From the NCBI RefSeq assembly GCF_000003815.2, contig NC_049991.1, forward strand, positions 8,974,729 through 9,036,728: DNA of 62,000 nt, in the 5' to 3' direction. The notes beneath the pieces are model-generated. The model saw nothing but the letters and a program-made list of their open reading frames with translations. It had not been told where the DNA came from and did not search any database. Source of the DNA: Branchiostoma floridae. Its lineage: Eukaryota; Chordata; Leptocardii; Amphioxiformes; Branchiostomatidae. Positions 1 to 12,410 of the stretch are shown here, piece by piece. Position numbers and translations under genes: made by a program. The number at the start of each line of letters is the position of its first letter. The stretch's first letter is position 1.

Positions 1-38
<38 letters not shown>

Positions 39-130
39 AAGCACATATCATTTTGCGCGCGCGCGCATGTGCATGTATGTGTCTGTATATGCGTAGTTGT
101 GTGTGTGCGCGCACGCGTGTGTGTGTGTAA
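1..130. repeat. Simple AT and GC/GT dinucleotide repeats
   Basis: An (AT)n tract fills positions 1-36, followed by a short (GC)n run and GT-rich sequence to about 128. It lies in an intron of the minus-strand lectin/VWD gene, just downstream of its last visible exon. Nothing suggests a function. Confidence 0.9.
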
Positions 131-174
131 TGTGTTAGAGTATAATGTACATCGAACATCAGAATGTCACGTAC

Positions 175-569
175 GACAAAATTCCGCAGTTCGCCAATCC
201 AGGGTTCCGGCTGCCACGCCCTGTGCCACACATTCGTCGGCATATGCCGCCAGGCTCTGGCACAGCCCGTCTCCATCCGATGCACACACGTCATAGACGC
301 AGTTATCGAAGAAAGCCTCAGGAGCTACAACCAAGTGGCAAATAGCAAACGGGCCGCCCGGATCTGTGATCATCCCGCAATGGTTTTCCGACGACGTCAG
401 ATTCTCCAATGCCGGGTCACAGTCAACCACAGGGTCATCCGTCGGGCCTATGTCACCTCCAGGACAACTGAAGTGGATTGATTATATACCATATTACAAA
501 TTACAATGGAAGGGACTGTTTTTTTAATGCTTAAAAATGAAATCGTGTTCGTTGTACAGATATGATATA

Positions 570-624
<55 letters not shown>

Positions 625-3600
625 AAAAACCATTAATATGGTGGCCAAGCTAAAAAAAAATAGATTTTCGTCAGCAACGCCATCCACCCCCACCCCCTCT
701 TAGGATCTGATTGGTCCTCGCTAGAAAGACTTCTTTATAGGCGTGATGTATACAAAGGTTTAAACTATAACTGTATCAAAAATCAAACAAATTGATTTGC
801 CCGTGAATGAGCTAATGATGGCTAAAAAGGTCAAACAAGGCTTTGTGTCAATTTTGGAAATCTTCAAAAACGTATCATCCCAAAAGTTTTTTTGGTACAT
901 TTTGAAATTTCAAATAACAGTCAAAACCCTGAGACAATGCTTCTAAATTGGATTCAAATATTTTGCATATCTTTTGATTGATCAGGACATACGTTCACCT
1001 AGCAAAAATGTAACAATCCTTTTGACAGGTCAATAGTTTTCTTATACAGAAGTAGTTAAGAACGTGTTTTCATTTACATATGTGAATGTATCCTGTATTC
1101 ACAGCACTCACGTAGAGATATCGATCAACTGTGCATTCCCGTAAACGGTCCCGCTTTGTCCGTTCAGGTCATTAGAGGGGTCACCGTCAAAGTCAGCGCA
1201 CAGACCACACATGTTATCCATGTAAGTAGTTGGAACCGAAACCTGTAGAAGCATACCAGAACATATATCCATCGCAATTTTCATCAGATACCTATGTAAA
1301 TGTCAGGACCTTTCATTTGAGATGTGACATTGGTCATGGCACAATCAACATGAAAAAATGTTGATAGAATTGCCTAAAATATACTCTGTACTAACCCTAA
1401 CTATGTCGTTGCCGTCGAAGTATACATCCACGCAGAAATCTGTCAACGTAACTCGAACATCATTGCCGGTGAGGTGGGCCTCAATCCTGCCGTTTATTTC
1501 AAAGTAAGGAAGCGTTGTGGTCACTCCGTCTACCTGTTTGAAGAAGAACAAAATACATAGAAGTGAATCAAAAGCACAAGAGCACCGACACAAACAGGTG
1601 ATTAGTGTATATTTATACACCCGCTCTTTCTGATAACTTTAACTGGACTTTGCTGCAAGAATCTGTCACTAATGTCAACTATCATCTTAGGAGAGGAGAT
1701 AAAAACAATGGAGCTCACCCTAAATTCTTTGCCTTGAAGAATTCCAATTTCGATGCCGAATGCTATGACGTAGACTTCCTTGACCGTTGAAAATCCCGGC
1801 CTGCTGCCATATGGTTGGTGTTGAACTTCCACTGTAAAGTCGGAGCCTGCACAGTCCCCGGCAAGTTGGTACCTGCACAGACCCTGGAAGTCATAACGCT
1901 GGTTGTCTAACGTGGTGATGTGTGGATCCCCAGCCGCAGTGCACTGGCCCTTGCCTACCTCGCACGCTGTTTAGAAAAATGACACGGTTGTAAGACTGCA
2001 TGTAGAAAGACATGACTGTTAAAATGTCGTGAACATGCTAGCACCCTCTGTCTAAGAAACAAACACTGGTGAATATTTTGTTACTTTCATTTTATCTTTA
2101 GTTAAGAAAGGTATTATTGCATGATAGATTGACAAAGTTGATTGTGCGATAACAGTAACACACCTGTATAACGTTTTCTACTTTAATAGACTTACTTTTA
2201 GCTGCTAATGGCATGTTGATTTGGTTACATGGATAACAACCTTCTGGAAACACCAAAACTCATTTGAGTGTGCGAATATAAAATAAAAGTTTGGCCAAAA
2301 GCAAGTGGGCAGAATCAGCAGCCGGAGGTAAGATTTTTTCATGGTACGATGGTCATAAACATCAGAGGGGACTTTATATTACGAAAATGTCTACGCTATT
2401 AAACAAAATAATGACGTTCAAATGTAACTCTAGGGAATATAGCTCTATTGTTGTGTGTGTAAGAATGGTCATCTAAACGCTCAATTGCGGGTACTTACGA
2501 TCAAGTGTTTCACAGATGTAGGCAATCGAAGGGCTGTCACATGGATAATCCCTCCACTGATTTGCAAACTCAGGTGAAGTAACCAGGTTGGCCTCGATGC
2601 GAACACAGTCTGCATCACCGGGCGCATCGTTGGGTTCATCTTGTGCCCAGTCGTCGTAGACTGACACTGGTTCCCCATCTAGAAACCTGTGGTCTCCTTC
2701 TACTTCATCTGTGATCCCAATCCAGGCGGCATACTGGTCGTTGCCGGCGTTCCGCAATCCCACAATGAAGTCGTTGATCCCTTGGTCTTTTGGTTGTGCT
2801 AACCTGGCATTATAAGATTCGCACTCTGCTTGCGCTTGGTGGAATGTAAGTGGAGGTGTGAGTGGAGATGGGGTGATGATGAAGGCTTTATAGCATCTCG
2901 CACCGTGGGCGCTCCAGCCAGATGGACAGGCTGTGCGAGGAGGATAGAAGAAAGCAAGTCAAGGATTGTAGTCCAATATTAAAGTAAAAACTGTTAACTT
3001 AACAGGTTCATTATTGAACTAGTTAAACTGTAATATCCAACACAAAAATTGGACTTAGGGTTAGGGTTAGGGCAAGGGTTAGGGTTAGGGTTAGGGTTAG
3101 GGTTCAGCCAACTCTTGCTTCACAAAGGTATTGTTTTAAAATAAAACAGTTTGGAATGCATATTAATTCAGTTACAAAGCATTCTAGGGGAAGGGTTAGG
3201 GTTAGGGTTAAGTGTAGGGTTAGGGTTAGGGCAAGGGTTTGGGTTAGGCTTAGGATTCAGCCAACTCTTGCTTCACAAAGGTATTGTTTTAAAATAAAAC
3301 AGTTGATAATGCATATTAATTCAGTTACAAAGCATTCTAGGACCCCACACCCTCGCCAAACGATGTCAACCTTTCGACTGATGTATTATGTGTGTTTCGG
3401 GGTAATCGTGAAAAATAAGATACTCATTTGCAAATAAGGTCCTCAGTTATATAATCAATTTCACGGAGGTAATTAGGATTCAAATAAAATAATATAAAAA
3501 ATAATAAAAACACTTTTCCTGGCTTCAGATTATTACATGATATAATGCGGCCTGGACAGAACATATTTACGGGCATATTTCACTACATTTCTTTACCCAT

Positions 3601-6600
3601 ATAAACATGACACTGCTTGAAATACCTTTTATCGGTTACATGTGAAAAAGCAGTTTGTAGCATCTACATGCAAAATAATATGTCATTAGAAATAGACAAC
3701 ACCAGTATTCAATTAGAATATTGTTATAGCGGTTCATTGTCACTTGTATATCTCCTATGTTTATACCATGTACTTGCAATTAGCCCACGGGCATGAACTT
3801 GAAAATAAACTTCTAGTTAACACAAAATCTCCCAGACATTAAATAGCATTGTACTACATTCACGTATGTATACAAATTTGGCCCGACTTCTACTACATTG
3901 CACACACACACTCCTGTAAAGATAAGATAAATACGCTCAATGTTGTTGAGTTACACAAAAAGCTCCTACTTCAGGACAGGAAAATCTTAATCCACTCCAT
4001 ATTATTCAGGGACATACAATCCCCTACAGAAAAAAAATTGACAAGAAAAACTTTGCCCGGTCCAAGTTGATGAGAAACACACAAAGCCCCTACATAAGAA
4101 CAAAGAGACAAGAAAAACTTTATCTTGCTCTAAATTGTTCAGCAACACATCAAGTCGCTTATTTTTGCAAATTGACCAAATCTTTGTCTTGCTCCAAGTT
4201 TTTTCAGCAAAGCCCCTACATAACAAACAAAACTGACAAGGAAAACTTGAAAAGAGTTGTTGAGTAAAGCCCCGGTCACAAAGCGCGTACGATTCCTTGC
4301 GATTCCTTCCGATGCGCAGGATAAGCGCAGTGCGTCGTAAGTCGGGGGAGAATCGGAAGCAATGGTTTAAGTATATAAAGCCGTGGTCACAAAGCGCGTA
4401 GTGCATCGTACGATGAGGTCATAAGAGCGTGCCTGCGTCAATCGCAGTGAATCATAGTAAATCGGGGAGCGTCGTATGGCGAAAAATAGAGCTGAAATGG
4501 ATTTTGAACATGTTCAAAATTTCGCTATCGTCGTAAGATTTTATTTGCCCCCATAGCAGACTTCATTACGGCAATTTTTGTCTACTGATGAGGTTATAGA
4601 TTTATGAATCTTTAGCATGTTGTGATGCTTTCAGTTTTCCCTGATATTGTCGATATTGACGAAAAGGGAAAATATATCAATCGCAACTGCCACAGTTGCA
4701 ACCAGAGAACAGCGCGCCACGCACAGGTGATGCAGACAATTGTTTGATCGCTTCATGCACGTGAGTTTATAATTAGATCAAATCTCAGCTCTCGTCGGTC
4801 TTGGGTCCGTTTACCATAATCGTAATAACCATGGGGACAACTCGAACATAAAGGCAGGCTCTATGAGTCAGAAATATATATGATATAATGCTTATGATAT
4901 GATTTTTGTATGATGGCATCTTTTTGTTGATAGCATATCATGATACGATCTTCGAAAGAGCCTGACACGTAGAGCCGGCAAGCAGGCCGAAATAACCATA
5001 CCAGTACTTGTGCTTGATTTGAACTTTTGCTTGTAATACTCTTGTTGTCATGGTCTTTTTTAATGTATTATTACAGTTAAAGATATTATAGGAAGGTATT
5101 CAACAGCTATGTCCACATTTTGTTGGTTAAAGAAGCACAAAAGCCATCAGACGGCTATACAGAAGAGACACAAGTGATAAATCGTGCGACGCTGGAAAAA
5201 TTTTGAACATCATCCGATGCGTTGCGATGGCTGATTTTGCTTACGATTTTGCTGCGATTTACTGCGCTCATCGTACGATATGCGGAATATGCCATCGCAA
5301 GAAATCGTACGCGCTTTGTGACCGGGGCTTAACACATGAAGCCCCTACAAATGAGAAGAAAAACAATCCGCTTCATCTTGGTAACACAAAAATCCGTTCC
5401 CCGTTGTTGAGTAATGCTCAAAGCCCCCACGGAATTAGAAACAAAGTGACAATGTCAAGATAAATCTTGACCCGTTCGAAGTTAACTCCAACAATCAAAG
5501 CCCCTACATGAGACAAAGGTGACAAGAAATTCCATATTGTTCCATGAAATTCTAAGTCACATTACCATAATTGTATTATGATCTGAAAAAACCTTCTTTC
5601 TGTAACATGGCACCAGGCATTTATACTTATATACACAATTACATTTATACATATTGGCAAAGCAGATTCAAAAAAGATTTTGCATACAATACAATCAATC
5701 GCAATATACAATAATGTAGAAAACCGCACTTATGTCCCCTAGACAGACAGTTATGCAACACATGTTATTCATCCTTCCAAATGTAATACATGTAAGGGTC
5801 TACGGACTCTATAGATTACACTATCAACAAGGAACAGTTGATACAACTTGCACTGCATATATCAACCCCCCCCCCCCCGCCCCGGAAAAACCAGCACATG
5901 CCAAGATGCATCACTTATCTTCCTCCTCATTGCAAAGCCACGTATACATGTACGTATTTTACCCACTTGTGTATACAAACAGCCAAGCTTGTAGACAAAC
6001 AGCCTGCTTCTCTTACCCATGATACAACATACCAAGTAAACAGGTAATATGTAGGAAGCAAAGATGTCCAGGCTACCACCTACCATCAGAGACAACTTAA
6101 GACTTATGACAAGCCTTGCGCAAGAGCACACTTGGTATACAGCTGACCAAGAAACTTGCTCTGGCCTAAATATACTCCCCACAGTCCACAGATAAGCAGC
6201 AAGATAACAGAGGAACCCGAGTAGAATACAGTACATCAAAACAGACAGCAGTCAGTGACCTGCCCTTGCTAAGACCAGATTTCTCCATATAAGAAAGGGT
6301 GTAATGACACACATCAAATCTACAACAGCCTACTGAAGCACGCTAAAGCACAAAGGCTCACAGGGTCTACCCCGGTGCCAAACATAATCGCAATCCATCC
6401 AGATTTTCGTAACATTTCTGTCCGGAAACACGACAATCACAAAAGTAGGCGACCCTAAAGAGCCACAGCAAACAGCTAGGGGTGGGGCAAAATTTGCACC
6501 ACTTAACCTTTATGTCAACATGTATTTGCCATCAAAACATCACGCCCACAGCGCAACCAGTGTCAATGATATCTAAACTTTCTCATAATACAGTACAAAA

Positions 6601-9600
6601 GTCGATCAACACATACTGAAAATCAACATTCAAAATCCAAATCATCTCAGCTACTCACCTGCTAAATTACATACCTGTCCATCCATAGCGGATCTCGAGA
6701 TATATTCCAAAACATCATTCAGACCAAAAACGGTAACTCCATTTTTCATGAGTTAAAGAAGAGTTAAGGAAGAGTTAAAAATGCATCAAGAGAAAACTTA
6801 ACCCGATCCAAGTTGGTAAGAAACGCTACCTACATAAGAAAACCAATCCACTCCATGTTGTTGTGTACATCCCATACACCAGAAATGGGGACACGGTCAA
6901 CTTAATCCGTTCCACGTTGCTGAGTAACACACAAAACCCCTACCTCAGAAAAAAGACGAAAATAAATAAAAAAATCCGCTCCGAGTTTTACATTCACTCC
7001 ATTCAGTGATCTAACACACAAAGCTCCTACTTCAGAAGAAATGTGACAAGAAAACTTTTGACCAGAATGCCCCTGCAGTTCCAGATCAAGCTGCTTGGGG
7101 GGCAAATTTCTTCCTTGCATCACAAGCTATCTGCCACCAATAAATCAAGAACATAACGTGTCCAGGTTAAAAGACACAAACAATCAAAGTTCTGCTGCAG
7201 TACCAAGGTCACATACCAGGGGGTCCAAAATCAAAACTGACCTTTGTCTTCCTAACCCCTATCCACATACCAAATATAAATTAGTTCATCAAGAGGTTCT
7301 TGAGTTACGCTGACCACAAACTATACCTTCATTTTTATGGACGCAAAAAGTGAGAACAAAAATGTTAAGTTCTCTCCAAGTTGCTGAGTAACACACAAAG
7401 GCCCACAGAAGAAACAAGGTGACAAAATCGAGATGAACTTACTCCACTTCAAATTTTTCAGTAACACACAAAGCCCATACACGAGAAAAGAAAGTCACAA
7501 GATGAAAGTTAATCCGCTCCAAGTTGCTGAGTAACACACAAAGCCTCCACTTTACAAATTGACAAGAAAACTTAATTATCTATAAATTGTTGACTAACAC
7601 ACATAGCCCCTGCATCATAAAAAATGACAAAACAAACGTAATTTCTCTCCAGGTTGTTGAGTAACACACAGAGCCCCCACACAAGAAACAAGATCAAGAT
7701 AAACTTAATCCACTCCAAGTTGTTCAGCAACACACAAAGTCCTTAATAGGATAATGTTGACAAAAAAATTAAATTCATTCCATATTGTTGAGAAACACAC
7801 AAAGTCTCTTCATAAATAAAAAAAAACAGTGACAAGAAAACCTCGATCTCGGTCCACTTTGTTGAGGAACACACAGTGCCGTCACATTATAAAAGGGACA
7901 AGATAAGGAAGAAAGGAACAAGATAAGGAAATACTTTATCCGCTCTAAATTGTACAGTTATGCACAAAGCCTTTACATAAGGAAATAAAAGTGACAGGAA
8001 GAGCTTAATTCATTCCAAATTGTTCAGCAAAACGATCCACTACATTAAAAATGACAAGACAAATTTATTTCACTCCACATTATTCAGCAACACACAAAGC
8101 CCCTACATAAGAAACACAATTGACAAAAAACTCTATCTCGCTCCAATTTGCTGAGAAACAGACAAGACAATTTCATCTCGCTCCAAGTTGTTCAGTAACA
8201 CACAAAGCCCCTACAAAAATAGACAACAAACATTTTATCTAGCTGCAAGTTGCTACGAAACAGACAAATCCCATATGTATCAGGAAAAAGTGACAAGATT
8301 TGTTATCTGCTAAGAGTTGGTGATTAACATGCAAAGCCCCTCGATTTATTCAAAGTGACAAGAAAAACATTTCGCTCCATCTTGTTGAGTAACACACAAA
8401 TATCATACACCAAACAAAAGCGACAAGATAAACTTCGTCCACTCCAAGTTGATGACCTACAAGAAAAACCTCTACTTCAGAAAAAAACTTAATTGAGTTG
8501 TTGAGCCCCTACACACAAAGCCCCTACATCAGATAAAAGCAGCAAGAAAATTTTCACCTCGCTCTAAGGTGTTGGTTAACACACAAAGCCAAAACACAAA
8601 GAATGATTAGATCAAGATAAGCCTGGTCCACTCTAAGTTGTTGAGTAACAAACAAATCTCATACACCAAGAAAAAAGATAATTTAATCCGCTCCAAGTTG
8701 CTGAGTTGCATATAAAACCCATATCAGAAAAACAAAGCTTATCAAGAAAAATTTTATCTCTCTTCAAGTTAAGTAACTCACAAAGCCCTCACATTAGAAA
8801 CAGACTGACAAGATTAAGATAAACTTAATCCACTCCAAGTTGTTCACCTACATACAGCGCCCCTACATATAAACGTGACAAGACAACGTTATCTCTCCCC
8901 AACTTGTTAAAAGACACATAAAACCAAAACACAAGAAAAGAGTGATTAGACCAAGATAAACTTGTTGAGTTGTTGAGTAATACACAACGCCCACGTAAGG
9001 AAGAAAAGTGGAAGGATAAATATAATCCAAATCCGCTTCATGTTGGTAACAATCAAATCCCCTACATGAGACAAAAGTGACTAGAAAACTTAATTGGCTC
9101 CAAGTTGTTGAGTAAAATACAAAGCCTTTACTTCAGAACAAAAGAAATGCTCAATTTGAGTAAGTTGTTAGGTAACAAAGTCCGTACGTAAGAAAAAATG
9201 GCAATAATAACTTTATCTCGCTCCATGTTGTTGAGTAACAGACAAAGTCCACACGAAATTTTAAAAACACGTGACAAGAGTGACGAAAAAACTTAATCCG
9301 TGTTGGTGAGTGATACACAAAGCCCCTACTTCAGAAAAAGCGACAAGAAAACTTAACATGCTCTAAGTTGTTGAGTAACACTCAAAGCCCCTACGTCAAA
9401 AAAGTGACAAGAAAATTCTATCTCGCTTCAAGTTGAGTAGCACACAAAGTAAAAAAAGAAATATTTAGATCATGTAGAAAATGTTTTACTTAAGGAACAC
9501 CTTAACCACTCTCCGAACTATTAAGCAGCAGTATTCAAGCGACCAACTGATCGCTCAATGCTGCAAGCATTAAACATCATTGAAGCTTGTAATAAATGAA

Positions 9601-12410
9601 GTGAATCAATTGCTGCCACACAGTCAATATACAGTAGATGGTGTACGTGACATGACAACAACAATAATCATCAACAGTTTTTGATGATCGGAACCTTTAA
9701 ATACTACTATGCTAAAAAAATACTGTAACGTTTCAGCGAGAAAATGTACATCAGTTAAATGTACGTAAAAAAAACAAATAGCTATATATACAGCCAATAA
9801 TGCCAAAGCCAGGGAGGGTTTGCTTAGCTGCTAAGCAGTGTTTACGCTTGGAAAAAATACATGTCATTCTGCTGTGTAGAGTTTGGCTTCATGTTATGGT
9901 GCGTATCCGGCTCGCGGCGTCACTGCCATTCCTCGTTGCTAGGCGTGTCCGGCAAAGTATCGGGTTACGGGAAGCCATCATCCGAGCAAAAACGTGACGA
10001 AAGTATGGAGATTTCTACTTGTCTTGTTGCAGCTGTCGTTATACTTCTGTGCTCGTATTGGCTTGATGAAGCAGCATTGCTTAGGTACATGAGGCATGCC
10101 CCCCCCCCCCCCCCATTTCATCACGATCAATTTTATGTCTTCATGCGAATATATCCATAAGGGGAAATTGCACTCGCATATCTCGGATATCTATATCATA
10201 AGGTAGATTCCTGCTTTGTTGGTAATACTGAGTAACGTCTTCAAAATGGTTCCATGCATTTTCGAATGTTTCAGAATTAGAATTTGGTTTTATCTCCTTT
10301 CCTGGTTTAGCATACAAGACAGAAAAATATAAAAGCTCCAACCCGACAAGGTTGTAGCTAGAGTTCAAGGGAACAACACTGGTGGAAAGTATCTACATTG
10401 TACACGACTACTCATAGCACTTTTTTTTTCATATTGGGCATTTTTTTATCTCTCTACCACCTGGCCGACTCCTGTGCGGATCCCTAGTCGATTCCTGGGC
10501 GGGTCGCTAGGGGATTCCTGGTCGGGCCCACTCGTGGATTCCTCGGCGTATCCCTGACCGATTCTTGTACGGCTAGCTGGCCAATTCCCGGGGGATCACT
10601 GGCGGATTCCTGGCGAGATCACTGGCGGATTCCTGGGCGGATCCCTGGCGGATTTCTGGGGGATCACTGGCGGATTCCTGGGGGATCACTGGCGGATTTC
10701 TGGGGGATCACTGGCGGACTCCTGGGGGATCACTGATGGATTCCTTGGGGGATTCCTGGGCGGATTTCTGGGCGGCTGCCTGGCCGATTCCGGGGTCAAC
10801 AGTGATTCAGCACCAAGGACAGGTCCACAACCATTCTTAGTAACAGTGTGTTCATCACTGACGGTTTTCGAGCGGCTCACCGGCCAATTCCTGAGCGGAT
10901 CCTTGACTGGCCGATTCTTGGGCGGCACTCTAGCCGCTTCCTGAGCGACTCACTGGCGGATTTGCAGGCGTCTCAGACGGCGGCGCAGACCGATTCCTGG
11001 GCGGTGCACTTGGCGGCTGGCTGATGGATTCCTGGGAGGGTCCCTGGCCGATTCTTGACCGGCTGACTGGCCAACTCCTGGGCGGCACGCTAGCGGCTAC
11101 CTCTGTGGATCCCTGGTCAATTCTTGGGCGGCTGACTGGTGGGTTCCAAGGTGGCTAACAGTTGGATTACTGGGTAGATCACTGACGGGTTACTGGGAGG
11201 ATCTTCTTGAGCGGACCGATTGATAGGCGGCCGCGGCTGACTGGCGGATTTCTGGGCGGATCACTGATTACTGGACGGATCACTGACGGATTACTGGACG
11301 GATCACTGACGGATTAAGATTCTTAAGAAGAACTAAAGTGGTTCTTTGGGCGGTTACTAAGCAGAACCCTGGCCGATTCCTAGTGGTTGCTTTTATGACA
11401 CTCTTGCGGCTCTGTGGTTGATTCCTTGGCGGCTCTCTGAGCCGATTCCGGGTGGCTCACTGGGCTGATTTACGGGTGGCTGGGCCTGGGCGGCTCTGTA
11501 GGTCGGTTCCTGCGTATCGTACTGGTTAACTCTTAGGCGTCTCCCTGGTGGACACCCGGGCGGCTGCTCCCTGGTCGGCCAGACCGCTCACGGGCCAATT
11601 CCTGTGCGGCTCCCTGCTCAAGCCATAGTCGGCGCCCTGGTCGATTCCTGGGCGGCTCTCAAGCCGATTCCTGAGCCTGATTCCTCCTGGGCCTCGGATT
11701 CCTCCAGCCGCTTCTTGAGTGGTGTCCTGGCCGGTTATTGGGCGTCTCCCAGGACAATTTTTGGGGCATGCTCATGAGTGGGCTTCACCTGGACAGCTCC
11801 ACCCTTTCTGTACCGTTTTTGAGCGGCTAACTAGGAATGCTTCCCTGCGCAGTTCTATGAAGTCCCCCTGACCGAGTCCTGGGTGACTCTGTTGCCGACC
11901 TCTGGAGGACTTGGGGCGATTGTCTTGGTGGTTATTTGGTGGTTTCATTGAAGGTCCCAGGACGGCAGTTTTGGGGACCGGGAGCTTCCTCTGCGGTTTT
12001 CAGTGGGACGAGCTATATGGCACCCTGCTCTAGTTTGCTCCTGGATTCGAGTTAGTAGGATCCATCTGGTTTATTTACCGGACTTGTGATAACATGGATG
12101 GTTCACTGGGCGACATATTAGGTGGGGCAGATTTAACGTACTGCTTAAATCAGGGTTTCAGACAAAAAAGAGATCTGTCCGTGACCGTGCCGATGTGTTT
12201 CATTACGTTGTAAGAAAACCATACTGGTATGATCAATGTTGTTTCAGTATCTCCTCAATATATTCCTTGTAAAACTATGTTAGCTAGTTAGGGCAGCTTT
12301 GAGAGGTCAAACAAAGGAAATAATTGGTATCCAAACTCACATTGTCCATTTGTCCCACCGATCAAGGCGGCTAGCAGAAGACTCGAGACCAACACCGCCA
12401 ACTTCATCAT
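175..12410 (-). CDS. Secreted C-type lectin / VWD-C8 domain protein, 5' part (six exons, continues past left edge)
   Basis: Six exons join in frame on the minus strand: 12410-12341, 2930-2499, 1966-1719, 1533-1396, 1242-1112 and 467-175 (about 437 codons). Exon 1 starts with tandem ATGs and encodes a signal peptide (hydrophobic core AVLVSSLLAALI). Exon 2 is a C-type lectin domain with WIGITD, a Ca-binding EPN motif and WRD where WND is usual. Exons 3-5 form a VWD domain with the GDPHITT signature, and exon 6 is the cysteine-rich C8 domain (CGMI, CHLVV, DVC). All junctions are GT-AG and phases agree. The last visible exon ends in phase 1 with donor GTACGTGA, so the gene continues beyond the window. 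The family is extracellular and adhesive or mucin-like; EPN suggests mannose-type sugar binding. A role in mucosal defence is inference. No orthologue name can be assigned. Confidence 0.82.
579..620. repeat. (TA)n microsatellite
   Basis: A nearly pure TA dinucleotide run in the intron between the VWD and C8 exons of the lectin/VWD gene. Confidence 0.9.
3055..3341 (+). repeat. Interstitial telomere-like TTAGGG tracts within a tandem duplication
   Basis: TTAGGG repeats run over 3055-3102 and, more degenerate, over about 3190-3255. Each tract is followed by the same ~86-bp unique sequence beginning TTCAGCCAACTCTTGC (3103-3189 and 3256-3341), so a block of about 150 bp made of telomere-like repeat plus spacer has been duplicated. 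It lies in intron 1 of the lectin/VWD gene. Confidence 0.9.
3940..4264. repeat. Diverged ~75-bp satellite, first segment
   Basis: Degenerate tandem units share the phrases AAAGCCCCTACAT, GACAAGAAAAACTT and CTCCAAGTTGTTGAGT. The same array resumes after the inserted element at 4268-5329 and again from about 6.8 kb. The short reading frames here are accidental. Confidence 0.75.
4268..5329. mobile_element. Harbinger-like non-autonomous DNA transposon with perfect 27-bp TIRs
   Basis: The ends are exact inverted repeats beginning AGCCCCGGTCACAAAGCGCG (4268-4294 and 5303-5329), and similarity extends inward with a few mismatches. A TAA trinucleotide lies directly outside both ends (4265-4267 and 5330-5332), as expected for the 3-bp TWA target duplication of PIF/Harbinger elements. 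A partial second copy of the end sequence sits at about 4379-4420. No transposase-like frame is present in the ~1.06 kb, so it is non-autonomous. It is inserted inside the satellite array. Confidence 0.82.
5333..5560. repeat. Diverged ~75-bp satellite, second segment
   Basis: The satellite resumes at once after the inserted transposon, with several units containing AAAGCCCCTAC and GTGACAAGA. About 5560-6780 shows little recognisable repeat and no gene, apart from a C homopolymer near 5867. Confidence 0.7.
6780..9470. repeat. Main array of the diverged ~75-bp satellite
   Basis: More than 30 degenerate units follow one another. Each has roughly: AACACACAAAGCCCCTACA, an A-rich stretch, GTGACAAGAAAA, CTTAATCCGCTCCAAGTTG, TTGAGT. 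Unit length varies around 60-90 bp and divergence is high, so the array is old. It lies in intron 1 of the lectin/VWD gene. No coding potential is seen. Confidence 0.8.
9471..10440. other. Intronic sequence without recognised features
   Basis: AT-rich intron 1 sequence of the lectin/VWD gene. Apart from a run of C near 10100-10114, neither repeats nor conserved coding signals were seen. The small open frames have no recognisable domain. Confidence 0.5.
10455..11980. repeat. GC-rich degenerate minisatellite
   Basis: Short tandem units of about 25-30 bp are built from phrases such as CTGGCGGATTCCTGGG and CGGATCACTGG. They are cleanest around 10590-10760 and increasingly degenerate towards 11.9 kb. 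Base composition differs sharply from the AT-rich surroundings. Frames through it give proline- and arginine-rich low-complexity peptides and are not genes. Confidence 0.85.

Noticed and set aside
448-693. 81-codon minus-strand open frame with an Ile-Tyr run
   Set aside because: It is the translation of the TA microsatellite at 579-620, with no domain or splice support.
1383-1402. Telomere-like CCCTAAC at the VWD exon donor
   Set aside because: Only two units, and it overlaps coding sequence and the donor; most likely chance.
3940-9470. Possible CRISPR-like array
   Set aside because: Units are degenerate throughout, with no constant repeats separated by unique spacers, and the DNA is eukaryotic.
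10686-10928. Frame giving a proline/arginine repeat protein
   Set aside because: It is a product of the GC-rich minisatellite; the frame breaks as the units degenerate.
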